Below are positions 33,112 through 41,262 of a DNA stretch of 64,000 nucleotides, piece by piece. The notes beneath the pieces were generated by a model. That model searched no databases. It saw only the letters and a program-made list of their open reading frames with translations, and was not told the origin of the DNA. Both the position numbers and the translations under genes were made by a program. Source of the DNA: Phytomonospora endophytica (GTDB lineage Bacteria > Actinomycetota > Actinomycetes > Mycobacteriales > Micromonosporaceae). The stretch covers positions 324,307 to 388,306 of the forward strand of contig NZ_JACHGT010000004.1 in NCBI RefSeq assembly GCF_014202425.1. The letters run 5' to 3'. Numbering within the stretch: position 1 is the first letter of the stretch; each line of letters opens with the position of its first letter.

Positions 33112-34044
33112 ATGGACGCTCTCGCCGGACTCCTCGACGGCCCCCGCGCCAAAGGCGCCTTCCTCATCCGCTCCCGCATGAACCCGCCCTGGTCGGTGCA
33201 AGTGCGAGACGAGGCCCCGCTGACGCTGCTCGCCCTCACCTCCGGCGACGCGCACGTCACCACCGCCGACGGCGAGGCCCACCACCTCCGAGACGGCGAC
33301 ATCGCCCTCCTGCGCGGCCCCGACCCCTACGTCGTCGCCGACGGCCCCAAGACCCCGGCCCACTGGATCATCCACCCCGACCAGAGCTGCACCACCCTCG
33401 ACGGCACCCCCGTCCACAACACCCTCGACTTCGGCGTCCGCTCCTGGGGCAACGCCCCCGACGGCGGCACCGGCATGCTCATCGGCACCTACCGCGTGCA
33501 CAACGAGGTCAGCCGCCGCGTCCTCGCCAGCCTCCCCGTACTGGTCGTCGTCACCGCCGAACAACTCGACTCACCCCTGCCGTCCCTGCTCGGCGCCGAG
33601 ATCACCCGCGACGCCCCCGGCCAGGACGTCGTCCTCGACCGGCTCCTCGACCTGCTGCTCATCGCCGTCCTGCGCGCCTGGTTCGGTCGCGCCGACGCCC
33701 CCGTCTGGTACCGCGCCTGGAGCGACCCCGTCGTCGGCCGCGCCATGCGGCTCATGCACGCCGAGGTCGCCCGCCCCTGGACCGTGGCGACCCTCGCCGC
33801 CGAGACCGGCGTCTCACGCGCCACCCTCGCCCGCCGCTTCACCGACATGGCCGGCGAACCGCCCATGAGCTTCCTCGCCGACCTCCGCCTCACCCTCGCC
33901 GCCGACCGCCTCCGCGAACCCGACGCCACCGTCGGCTCCGTCGCCCGCGAAGTCGGCTACGGCAGCCCGTTCGCGCTGTCGACCGCGTTCAAACGCGCCC
34001 GCGGCGTCAGTCCACGAGAGTTCCGCCAGGCCGCGATGGCGTGA
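33112..34044 (+). CDS. AraC family transcriptional regulator with cupin sensor
   Basis: A 310-residue regulator. Residues 1-180 are a cupin_6-type sensing domain (HVTTADGEAHHLRDGDIALLRGPDPYV). The C-terminal double helix-turn-helix is WTVATLAAETGVSRATLARRF, then VGSVAREVGYGSPFALSTAFKRARGVSPREFR. This pair is very common beside NAD(P)-binding or alcohol-dehydrogenase genes, which it activates. The AT-rich 82-bp gap to the divergent oxidoreductase gene supports that link. Confidence 0.93.
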   Translation: MDALAGLLDGPRAKGAFLIRSRMNPPWSVQVRDEAPLTLLALTSGDAHVTTADGEAHHLRDGDIALLRGPDPYVVADGPKTPAHWIIHPDQSCTTLDGTPVHNTLDFGVRSWGNAPDGGTGMLIGTYRVHNEVSRRVLASLPVLVVVTAEQLDSPLPSLLGAEITRDAPGQDVVLDRLLDLLLIAVLRAWFGRADAPVWYRAWSDPVVGRAMRLMHAEVARPWTVATLAAETGVSRATLARRFTDMAGEPPMSFLADLRLTLAADRLREPDATVGSVAREVGYGSPFALSTAFKRARGVSPREFRQAAMA

Positions 34045-34129
34045 CCCCGCCCGCTCGGTTTGGGTCACGACACCCCGGCTGCGTAGAGTTCTTGGTCGCA
34101 GCGGACGCGAACGAAACGGAAAGAACACG

Positions 34130-35569
34130 ATGGAACACGCCCAGGGCATCGACCCCGCGCGCATGGAGATCTGCATGAGCGTGCTCGCCGAGGTGCTCGC
34201 ACTCCCCGGCGACCACCCCGACTCCGTCGCGATCCGCCGCGCCACCGCCGGCGTCTACAAGAACGTCAAGCAGCAGCGCCGCCGCGACAAGCGCGCCTCC
34301 GTGACCGCCGCCGACGCCGCCGTCACCGCGGCCACCGCCACCGGCGCGCCCGACCGGATCGACGACGAGACCAACGGGATTCTCCTCCAGGCCAGCGCCG
34401 GCGAGCAGACCGTCGGCTTCCTCCAGCGCGCCCGCTCCTGCTACATCTGCAAGGACCGCTACCGCGAGGTCGACGCCTTCTACCACCAGCTGTGCCCCGC
34501 CTGCGCCAAGGAGAACCGCAGCAGGCGCGACGCCCGCGCCGACCTCACCGGCAGGCGCGCCCTGCTCACCGGCGGCCGCGCCAAGATCGGCATGTACATC
34601 GCCCTGCGCCTCCTGCGCGACGGCGCCCACACCACGATCACCACACGCTTCCCCAACGACGCCGTCCGCCGCTTCGCGGCCATGGAGGACAGCGCCGACT
34701 GGACCCACCGCCTGAAGATCATCGGCGTGGACCTCCGCGACCCGGCGCAGGTCGTCGCGCTCGCCGACGACGTCGCCGCCGCCGGTCCGCTCGACATCCT
34801 CATCAACAACGCCGCCCAGACCGTCCGCCGCTCCCCGGGCGCCTACCAGGCCCTCATCGAGGCCGAGGCCGCCGAACTGCCCGCCGGGGACCTGCCCGAG
34901 CGGATCAGCTTCGGCGGGGTCACCGCCCAGAACGCCCTCGCGATCGCCGCGGCCGCTGACGGCTCCCCGCACGCCTTGACGCCCGAACTGCTGACCACCC
35001 TGGCGCTCACGTCGGGGTCGGCGAGCCTGGAACGCATCAGCACCGGCACCGCCGTCGACGCCGGTGGCCTCGTCCCCGACCTGGTCGACACGAACTCGTG
35101 GGTGCAGGTCGTCGACGAGGTCGACCCGGTCGAGCTGCTGGAAGTGCAGTTGTGCAACCAGACCGCGCCCTTCATCCTGGTCAGCCGCCTGCGTCAGGCG
35201 ATGCGCGCGTCGACGGCCCGCCGCAAGTACATCGTCAACGTCTCGGCCATGGAGGGCGTGTTCAGCCGCGGGTACAAGGGCCCCGGCCACCCGCACACGA
35301 ACATGGCGAAAGCCGCGCTGAACATGCTCACCCGCACCAGCGCCCGCGAGATGCTCACCGATGGCATCCTCATGACCAGCGTCGACACCGGCTGGATCAC
35401 CGACGAGCGACCGCACACGCAGAAGATGCGGCTGGCCGACGAGGGTTTCCACGCCCCGCTCGACCTCGTCGACGGTGCCGCCCGCGTCTATGACCCGATC
35501 GTGCGCGGCGAGGCCGGCGAGGACCTCTTCGGCGTCTTCCTCAAGGACTACGCCCCGGCGGGCTGGTAA
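34130..35569 (+). CDS. SDR-fold protein with N-terminal zinc ribbon and Thr for catalytic Tyr
   Basis: A 479-residue three-part protein. Residues 1-95 are helical and unrecognised. Residues 104-125 form a Cys4 zinc knuckle (CYICKDR...QLCPACAK: Cys104, Cys107, Cys122, Cys125). Residues 140-479 are an SDR fold with the dinucleotide site TGGRAKIG (147-154), ILINNAAQ (224-230), Ser372 and Lys394. In the Y-x3-K slot the residue four before Lys394 is Thr390 (HTNMAKAALNML), so classical hydride chemistry is doubtful. An insertion lies between about 235 and 335. The next gene starts 2 bp on. Function unknown: a zinc-dependent scaffold, sensor or modified reductase are all possible. Confidence 0.8.
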   Translation: MEHAQGIDPARMEICMSVLAEVLALPGDHPDSVAIRRATAGVYKNVKQQRRRDKRASVTAADAAVTAATATGAPDRIDDETNGILLQASAGEQTVGFLQRARSCYICKDRYREVDAFYHQLCPACAKENRSRRDARADLTGRRALLTGGRAKIGMYIALRLLRDGAHTTITTRFPNDAVRRFAAMEDSADWTHRLKIIGVDLRDPAQVVALADDVAAAGPLDILINNAAQTVRRSPGAYQALIEAEAAELPAGDLPERISFGGVTAQNALAIAAAADGSPHALTPELLTTLALTSGSASLERISTGTAVDAGGLVPDLVDTNSWVQVVDEVDPVELLEVQLCNQTAPFILVSRLRQAMRASTARRKYIVNVSAMEGVFSRGYKGPGHPHTNMAKAALNMLTRTSAREMLTDGILMTSVDTGWITDERPHTQKMRLADEGFHAPLDLVDGAARVYDPIVRGEAGEDLFGVFLKDYAPAGW

Positions 35570-35571
35570 CC

Positions 35572-35835
35572 GTGGCCGTCATGAAGCGGGGCGCCCTGGC
35601 GGCCTGGCTGCGCACCGAGAAGCGACTGTCCAAGGCGGACGCCGAGAAGTGGGCGGCCGAGCTGCAGGGCCTCGACCAGAAGTTCCTCGGCCCGCTCGTC
35701 GACATCGCCCGCGACTCGGGGACTCCACCGCTGCACGTGCTCGCGGTACTCGCCGAGAAGCACCGGGACCAGGCTTTCGTGAAGGCGGCGAAGTCGCACC
35801 TGGCGCAGGCGGCGAAGCGCTCGGGCGGGAAGTAG
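35572..35835 (+). CDS. Small basic protein of unknown function
   Basis: Not recognised. The 87-residue product is helical and rich in Lys, Ala and Leu: LAAWLRTEKRLSKADAEKWAAELQ, then a shorter HVLAVLAEKHRDQAFVKAAK and a basic tail ending SGGK. Its GTG start lies 2 bp after the zinc-ribbon SDR stop, so the two are coupled and may work together. The end of this gene is partly repeated just after its stop codon (see 35851-35895). Confidence 0.6.
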   Translation: MAVMKRGALAAWLRTEKRLSKADAEKWAAELQGLDQKFLGPLVDIARDSGTPPLHVLAVLAEKHRDQAFVKAAKSHLAQAAKRSGGK

Positions 35836-35850
35836 CCGGGGCGCGACACC

Positions 35851-35985
35851 CTCGCCGCGAAGCATCGCGATGAGGCCTTCGTGAAGGCGGCGAGCCGCCG
35901 GCCGAGACCGGAGCCGCTCAAGGCCACCGACGAGCCGCGGCGTGCGCTCACGCCCCTCGCCCCGGGGGATCATGGCGTGACCACC
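35851..35985 (+). pseudogene. Degenerate in-frame duplicate of the preceding gene's 3' part
   Basis: The stretch 35851-35895 repeats 35749-35793 with about 37 of 45 bases kept, in the same frame but after the TAG at 35833. Its translation LAAKHRDEAFVKAAS matches LAEKHRDQAFVKAAK at 12 of 15 residues. What follows (RRPRPEPLKATDEPRRA) has no counterpart. No start or ribosome site stands before it, so it looks like the remains of a tandem duplication or of a longer earlier version of the gene. Confidence 0.6.
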
Positions 35986-35989
35986 GGCC

Positions 35990-37012
35990 CTAGCCTCTCG
36001 CGAGCGCGGCCTCGCCCGGTGCGCACGCCTCCCGCAGCGCCGTCAGTTCCTTCGGCGGGAGCCGGAGCGCGGCACCGCGCCGGGACGCGTCGAGGTTCGC
36101 GGCGCCGTGGGCGATCCACGACGGGTCGGCGGCGGCTCCGGCGAACTCGGCGAGCCGCGCCAGTTCGCGCTCCGGCGTGGCGATCAGGTCCTCGTAGGTC
36201 AGCGTCATGACCCGCTCGGGTGGCAGGCCGCGCAGGGACTCCACGCCCTCGGTCACGATCTCCGACCAGAGCCTCCCGAAATTCGCCGGGGGGACGTCGT
36301 CGTCCATCAGCAGCCGCCGGTCGAAGGGGTCGGCGAACAGCCCGGCCAGCTCGGGCGGCAGTTTCGCGACCTGGTCGGCGTCGAGCTCGGTGATCGAGTC
36401 CAGACCGAGGATCTCGACCATGAGCCGCAGGTGGTAGATCATCCGGTAGCCCGGGTGGCGGCTCATGGACATCGCGCAGTCGGGCCCGTCGCGGAAGAGG
36501 TGCACGAACCTGCACTCGGGGAAGACCTCGCGCAGCCGCGGGATCCAGCTCACCGAGTAGCCCGAGCGCTCGACCACGACCTCGCCGCCGAAGCGGGCAG
36601 TCAGGTGGTCGAAGAGCGCGGCGTAGTGCTCGCCGACGGGCCGCGTCGGCCATTCCGTGACGATCGGCTCCAGCGCGTCGAGGGCGGCGTCGGGGTCGGC
36701 CGTCAGCGGTGGCAGCGTCATCAGGCACAGGGCCGGGATGCCGTTCTCGGCGCTGTGGCGCCCCGGCTTCCTCGGGTACAGGAACTCCGGCAGGGCCGCG
36801 TCGCTGCGGATCATCAGGTCGAAGATCCCGTTGGGGCCCGACAGGATCGCCCAGAACTCCGTCCCGGGGACCTCGCCCTCGGGCAGCGCGACAGGTGTCA
36901 GCGCGGCCAGCATCTCGTTGAGGCTCAGGATCTCCGGGTGGGCGTTGAGGATCCGCGACAGGGCGCTCGATCCGCTCCGGCCGGTGCCGACGATGAACGT
37001 GGTCGGGCGCAC
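35990..37012 (-). CDS. Sulfotransferase family protein
   Basis: A 340-residue PAPS-dependent sulfotransferase-fold enzyme. The 5'-phosphosulfate loop is at the N-terminus: TTFIVGTGRSGSSALSRILNAHPE (4-27). The 3'-phosphate site is in RFVHLFRDGPDCAMSMSRHPGYR; a later LTYEDLIATPERELARLAEF is the family's C-terminal pattern. Start is GTG 37012 after GGAGG; the sulfate-binding strand follows at once. The acceptor may be a small metabolite, lipid or sugar. It is convergent with the degenerate region and has no biosynthetic partners. Confidence 0.88.
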   Translation of the reverse strand: MRPTTFIVGTGRSGSSALSRILNAHPEILSLNEMLAALTPVALPEGEVPGTEFWAILSGPNGIFDLMIRSDAALPEFLYPRKPGRHSAENGIPALCLMTLPPLTADPDAALDALEPIVTEWPTRPVGEHYAALFDHLTARFGGEVVVERSGYSVSWIPRLREVFPECRFVHLFRDGPDCAMSMSRHPGYRMIYHLRLMVEILGLDSITELDADQVAKLPPELAGLFADPFDRRLLMDDDVPPANFGRLWSEIVTEGVESLRGLPPERVMTLTYEDLIATPERELARLAEFAGAAADPSWIAHGAANLDASRRGAALRLPPKELTALREACAPGEAALARG

Positions 37013-37059
37013 GCTGCCTCCTGCGGGTTTCGTCCTATGTGTACTGACCCATCCGCATC

Positions 37060-38037
37060 CTAACCGCCTTCGCCGGTCAGGCCCGCCCCTCGCGCGGCCC
37101 GCCCGGCGTAGCCCGCCAGGACCTCGACGAGCTCCGGCGGCTCGTGCACGGTGAACTCGTGCCCGAGCTGGAGGAGCCGCAGCGCCAGCCATTCGAGCGT
37201 GTCGCTGTGGCTGCGCACGCGGCAGGTGCCGTCGTCGAGTTCCGCCACGTCCTCGGGGGAGTCCCCAAGCCTGCCGATGACGGCCGACGCCGGTGCCCGC
37301 ACCGTGACCACCGCCCGGTAGGTCGGCAGCAGGGAGTACATCTTCGAGCGCACGTACTCCGCCGGGTCGGCCATCGGCAGCTCCCGGGGCGCCGCACGCG
37401 CGCCCGTCCGCACCGGCGCGGTGATCCGGTCGGCCCGGAAGATCCGCCAGTCCGCCCGTTCGTTGTCCCAGGCCAGCAGGTACCAGCGGTGCCGCGCGGC
37501 GACGAGCCGGTCGGGGTCGACGTGCCGCCTGCTCTCGGTCCCGTCGTGCGCGACGTACCCGAAGCGCAGACGTTCACCGGCCGCGATCGCCGCCGCCATC
37601 ACCGTCAGGTGCTCGGGGTCGACGGGCTCTCGCGCGCCCGCCTCCGGCAGTGCGACGGTCGCCACGCCGAGGGCGCTGACGCGCTGCCGCAGCCGCGAGG
37701 GCAGGACCTGCTCCAGTTTCGTCAAGGCCCGTACCGAGGCCTCCTCGATGCCGTCGACCGCGCGTCCGGCCGCCGTGCGCAGGCCGACGGCGATGGCGAC
37801 GGCCTCCTCGTCGTCGAGGAGCAGCGGCGGCATCGCCTTGCCGGCGGCGAGGCGGTAACCGCCGATCGCGCCCATCGTGGCCTGTACCGGGTAGCCCAGG
37901 TCGCGCAGGCGGTCGACGTCGCGCCGGATGGTGCGCGGGCTGACGCCGAGCCGTTCGGCGAGCTCGCTGCCGGGCCACTCGCGCGGCGTCTGGAGCAGTG
38001 ACAGGAGGGTGAGCAGCCGGCCGGGTGTGTCGGTCAT
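37060..38037 (-). CDS. WYL-domain transcriptional regulator
   Basis: A 325-residue regulator. The DeoR-type helix-turn-helix lies at 10-60 (LAERLGVSPRTIRRDVDRLRDLGYPVQA). The WYL ligand-binding domain spans about 140-220, with the name-giving motif in RHRWYLLAWDNERADWRIFRADRI, and a WCX C-terminal domain follows. Such YafY-like proteins usually control a neighbouring reductase or unknown enzyme. Here the membrane protein (38134) and the NmrA-like gene (38687) diverge from it, and matching CCTAGTTC/GAACTAGG sites lie ahead of each. Confidence 0.93.
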   Translation of the reverse strand: MTDTPGRLLTLLSLLQTPREWPGSELAERLGVSPRTIRRDVDRLRDLGYPVQATMGAIGGYRLAAGKAMPPLLLDDEEAVAIAVGLRTAAGRAVDGIEEASVRALTKLEQVLPSRLRQRVSALGVATVALPEAGAREPVDPEHLTVMAAAIAAGERLRFGYVAHDGTESRRHVDPDRLVAARHRWYLLAWDNERADWRIFRADRITAPVRTGARAAPRELPMADPAEYVRSKMYSLLPTYRAVVTVRAPASAVIGRLGDSPEDVAELDDGTCRVRSHSDTLEWLALRLLQLGHEFTVHEPPELVEVLAGYAGRAARGAGLTGEGG

Positions 38038-38073
38038 GGGTCCAGCATGACCCGGGAGTAGGACAGGCGTCGG

Positions 38074-38081
38074 CCTAGTTC
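38074..38081. promoter_or_regulatory. CCTAGTTC site (half of a distant inverted pair)
   Basis: CCTAGTTC lies in the WYL regulator/38134 divergent gap. Its exact complement GAACTAGG occurs at 38615-38622, just ahead of the NmrA-like gene. Both flank transcription starts of the likely WYL targets. Short enough that chance is possible. Confidence 0.3.
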
Positions 38082-38133
38082 GGTCACGGAACGCGGCTCA
38101 CCGCGATCCCGAGGCGCGGGCGACACTGGCGAC

Positions 38134-38616
38134 ATGACAACGGGGGAGCCGGACACGAACGCGGTGCCTCACCGTGGGGGCTCAGGTTGGCTCACGGCCT
38201 TCTTCACGCTCGACTGGCTGCTCCTGCTGCTCGGAGTGCCGGCCCTGGTGCTCCTCGGGGCCCTCCAGGACCTCCACCTGGCGGGGAGCACGCCCGAGCC
38301 GGGCGGCGCGCAGGCGCAGCGCACCATGTGGGTCGTCGCCTTCGCCGTGGCGGTGCTGCTGCCCGCCCTCGGGCTGGCGGCCGCGCTGGTGTTCCGGCGG
38401 AGGTTCGCGGGCTGGGCCTTCGGCGTCACACTGCTGCTCGTCGTCTGCGGCTCCATGGCGCCGACCAACGGCAGCGAGACACGCCCGAACTCGCTCGTCG
38501 AGTGGGTCTTCAAGGGGGAGGGGCCGTATCCGAGCCCGTACCCGGAGGATCCGCCCGTCGGCTGTTTCGGCGACAGTCCGGCCGATGACGGCAACCCGCG
38601 CTGCAAAGGCGGCTGA
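38134..38616 (+). CDS. Small membrane protein of unknown function
   Basis: Not recognised. A 160-residue protein with about three hydrophobic segments (FTLDWLLLLLGVPALVLLGAL; VVAFAVAVLLPALGLAAALVF; WAFGVTLLLVVCGSM) and a polar, Pro-rich tail with two cysteines (VGCFGDS, NPRCKGG) that would face outside. ATG at 38134 is the only start that keeps the first helix near the N-terminus. It lies between the WYL regulator and an NAD(P)-binding gene and may belong to that regulon. Confidence 0.65.
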   Translation: MTTGEPDTNAVPHRGGSGWLTAFFTLDWLLLLLGVPALVLLGALQDLHLAGSTPEPGGAQAQRTMWVVAFAVAVLLPALGLAAALVFRRRFAGWAFGVTLLLVVCGSMAPTNGSETRPNSLVEWVFKGEGPYPSPYPEDPPVGCFGDSPADDGNPRCKGG

Positions 38617-38686
38617 ACTAGGACCGGATCCGGCCTACATGGCCCCTATCGTCGTCTCCGACAGCCAACGAGCATCGGAGAAGGTC

Positions 38687-39550
38687 ATGAAGGTTCTGGT
38701 CACGGGCGCCACCGGCGTCGTCGGACGGCAGGTCGTCGCTCAGCTTCTCGCCGCGGGCGCCGAGGTCCGGGCCGTCACGCGCGACCCGGCGAAGGCGGGC
38801 CTGCCCGCGGGCGTCGAGGTCGTGGCCGGTGACCTCACCGACCCGGCGGGGCTCGCACCGGCCTTCGAGGGCGTCGACCGCATGTACCTGTTCCCGGTCG
38901 AGGAGGCCGTCGACGAGGTCGTCGCGCTGGCCGTGGCCGCCGGGGTCCGGCGGATCGTGGACCTGTCGGCGGCCTCGGTGACCGTCGGTCTGCACGTCAA
39001 CCCGGTCGAGGCGGCGGTGGAGAAGTCCGGCGTCGCGTGGACGCACGTGCGGCCGGGTTCGTTCATGGCGAACATGCTGCCGATCTGGGGCCCGATGATC
39101 CGTGCGGGCCGCGAGGTCCGCTACCCCTTCGCCGACGAGGCCTCCGTGCCGGTCCACGAGGCCGACATCGCCGCCGTCGCGGTCGCCGCGCTCCTCGAAG
39201 ACGGCCACGACGGGAAGATCTACACGCTCACCGGTCCCGCCGCGATCACCACTCGCGAGCAGGTCGCGGCCATCGGCGCGGCGCTCGGCGAAGAGGTCGC
39301 CTACGTCGAGGTCTCCCGCGAGGAGGCCCGCGAGATCCTGCGGGCGCAGGGCGGTTTCGCCGCCGGTGCCGCGGACCTGCTGCTCGGCTTCGTCGACTAC
39401 GGCGGGGGTGAGCCGACGGGCGCCGACGGCTACGCCGAGCAGGACTGGTCGGCGCTGCTGCGTCCCTGGCCGGGCGTGCCCGACGCGACCGGCCGGCCCG
39501 CCCGCGACTTCGCGGCCTGGGCGCGCGACCACGTCGCCGACTTCCGCTGA
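38687..39550 (+). CDS. NAD(P)H-binding NmrA-like oxidoreductase
   Basis: A 287-residue atypical SDR. KVLVTGATGVVGRQVVAQLLAAG is the nucleotide motif; VTRDPAKAGLPAGVEVVAGDL gives the cofactor-specificity strand; RRIVDLSAASV and WTHVRPGSFMANML fill the place of the catalytic region. ATG at 38687 with GGAGAAGG just ahead. It is convergent with an ArsR regulator (7 bp between stops) and is the probable target of the divergent WYL regulator upstream. Similar in kind to the gene at 32178 but not a recent copy. Confidence 0.9.
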   Translation: MKVLVTGATGVVGRQVVAQLLAAGAEVRAVTRDPAKAGLPAGVEVVAGDLTDPAGLAPAFEGVDRMYLFPVEEAVDEVVALAVAAGVRRIVDLSAASVTVGLHVNPVEAAVEKSGVAWTHVRPGSFMANMLPIWGPMIRAGREVRYPFADEASVPVHEADIAAVAVAALLEDGHDGKIYTLTGPAAITTREQVAAIGAALGEEVAYVEVSREEAREILRAQGGFAAGAADLLLGFVDYGGGEPTGADGYAEQDWSALLRPWPGVPDATGRPARDFAAWARDHVADFR

Positions 39551-39557
39551 CCGGGGC

Positions 39558-39890
39558 TCAGCCGGAGCCCTTCTGGAGCCTCTCCAGGTGCGCGGCGAGG
39601 CGGTCGAAGCGGTCCTCCCAGTAGGCGCGGTACTGGTCCAGCCACGCCGAGGCCGTCCCCAGCGGCTCGGCTTCGAGGCGGCAGGGCCGGTACTGGGCGT
39701 CCTTGCCACGTGAGATGAGCCCGGCACGTTCGAGGACCTTCAGGTGGCGCGAGATCGCCTGGAGGCTGATCTCGAAGGGTTCGGCCAGCTCGTTGACGGT
39801 CGCCTCGCCCTCGGCCAGCCGGGCCAGGATCGCCCGGCGGGTCGGGTCGGCGAGCGCCGCGAACAGGACGCTGAGCTGATCCTCCGCCAT
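39558..39890 (-). CDS. ArsR/SdpR-type transcriptional regulator
   Basis: A 110-residue winged-helix dimer: LFAALADPTRRAILARLAEGEATVNELAEPFEISLQAISRHLKVLERAGLISRG (read in parts), then WLDQYRAYWEDRFDRLAAHLERL. The metal-site cysteines of ArsR/SmtB are missing, and the C-terminus matches the SdpR-like subgroup that usually sits with SRPBCC/AHSA1 or YCII genes. ATG at 39890 lies 5 bp from a dyad at 39896-39911, so it is probably self-repressed. Longer frames upstream would remove the operator. Confidence 0.92.
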   Translation of the reverse strand: MAEDQLSVLFAALADPTRRAILARLAEGEATVNELAEPFEISLQAISRHLKVLERAGLISRGKDAQYRPCRLEAEPLGTASAWLDQYRAYWEDRFDRLAAHLERLQKGSG

Positions 39891-39895
39891 ATTGT

Positions 39896-39911
39896 TCAAC
39901 CAATTCGTTGA
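39896..39911. promoter_or_regulatory. Probable autoregulatory dyad of the ArsR-type gene
   Basis: TCAACCAATTCGTTGA has complementary 5-bp arms TCAAC/GTTGA around CAATTC and lies in an AT-rich island directly before the ArsR-type start. Size and place fit a winged-helix dimer site. Confidence 0.55.
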
Positions 39912-40014
39912 GTACAGGGAACGCAAATATAGCCCCGCGGGTGGCCGGGGCCGTGACGATCGCCGGGGCGGTGCCGAGGATAGGCGCCGGGTGGGACCGT
40001 TACGGTCCCGGCGG

Positions 40015-41253
40015 TCACGGGTTGAGTCGCGCGGCACGCGATTCGAGGTAGCGGCGCTCGGGGGCGCTGGTGGTGAGCTTGGCGGCCCGCCGGTAGCTCT
40101 CCCGCGCGGCCTCGGGTTCCCCGGCCATCTCGTGGAGGTGCGCCCGGACGGCCTCGACGCGGTGGTGCTCGGTCATGCGCTCGTCGGCGGCGACGGCGTC
40201 GAGCGCGTCGAGTCCCTTGCGGGGACCGTCGACCATGGCGACCGCGACGGCCCGGTTCAGCGCCACCATCGGGCCGGGGGAGACGCGTTCGAGGATCCCG
40301 TAGAGGGCCAGGATCTGCGGCCAGTCGGTCTCCTCGGTACTCGGCGCCTCGGCGTGCACGGCGGCGATCGCGGCCTGTAGCTGATAGGCGCCGACGGCGG
40401 AGTGGGCCAGGGACTCGGTGATCAGGCCGACGCCCTCGGCGATGCGGTCGGCGTTCCACTTCGAGCGGTCCTGCTCGGCGAGGGGTACGAGCCCGCCGTC
40501 GGGCGTGGTCCGCGCCGGGCGGCGCGACTCGGTGAGCAGCATGAGCGCGAGCAGCCCGGCGACCTCGCCGTCGTCGGGGAGGAGCCGGTGCACGGCCCGG
40601 GTGAGGCGGATGGCCTCGTCGGTGAGGTCGACGCGGACGAGGTCGTCGCCGGAGGTCGCGGTATAGCCCTCGTTGAAGATCAGGTACAGCACGTGCAGGA
40701 CCACCGCGACGCGTTTGCGCCGCTCGGCCAGCGGCGGCATCCGGAAGCCGGTGCCGCTGGTCTTGATGGACTTCTTCGCGCGGCTGATGCGCTGACCCAT
40801 CGTCGACTCCGGCACCAGGAACGCCCTGGCGATCTCGCCGGTGGTGAGACCGCCGACCGCCCGCAGCGTCAGCGCGATCTGGCTCGGCGGCGACAGCGAG
40901 GGATGGCAGCACAGGAACAGCAGCATCAGCGTGTCGTCGTGGTCGGGAGCGCCGCCCTCCTCGCCGGGACCCGCGGCGCTCGCCTCCTCCTGGAGCGCGA
41001 CCGTCGCCTCCCGGCGGCGGCGGGCGTCGTCGCTGCGCCACAGGTCGGTGAGCCTGCGGGTCGCGACCGTGACGAGCCAGCCGCGCGGGTTGCCGGGGAT
41101 CCCCTCCACGGGCCACTGCTGGGAGGCCGCGAGCAGCGCCTCCTGCACGGCGTCCTCGCACAGGTCGAACTGCCCGTGCCTGCGGATGAGGGAACCGAGG
41201 ACCTGCGGCGCGCACTCGCGCAGCAGTTCCTCGACGCTCACGTCTTCGCTCAC
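40015..41253 (-). CDS. ECF42-type sigma factor with C-terminal TPR-like domain
   Basis: A 412-residue extracytoplasmic-function sigma factor. Sigma-2 spans about 15-80 (FDLCEDAVQEALLAASQQWP, GNPRGWLVTVATRRLTDLWR); sigma-4 spans about 115-175 (SQIALTLRAVGGLTTGEIARAFLVPESTMGQRISRAKKSI). A long helical C-terminal domain (180-412, NEGYTATSGDD, ILALYGILERVSPGPMVALNRAVAVAMVDGP) marks the ECF42 group, which has no anti-sigma factor and uses that extension for control. The YCII protein starts 9 bp upstream on the same strand, as is standard for this group. Confidence 0.93.
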   Translation of the reverse strand: MSEDVSVEELLRECAPQVLGSLIRRHGQFDLCEDAVQEALLAASQQWPVEGIPGNPRGWLVTVATRRLTDLWRSDDARRRREATVALQEEASAAGPGEEGGAPDHDDTLMLLFLCCHPSLSPPSQIALTLRAVGGLTTGEIARAFLVPESTMGQRISRAKKSIKTSGTGFRMPPLAERRKRVAVVLHVLYLIFNEGYTATSGDDLVRVDLTDEAIRLTRAVHRLLPDDGEVAGLLALMLLTESRRPARTTPDGGLVPLAEQDRSKWNADRIAEGVGLITESLAHSAVGAYQLQAAIAAVHAEAPSTEETDWPQILALYGILERVSPGPMVALNRAVAVAMVDGPRKGLDALDAVAADERMTEHHRVEAVRAHLHEMAGEPEAARESYRRAAKLTTSAPERRYLESRAARLNP

Positions 41254-41262
41254 AGCCCGTCC

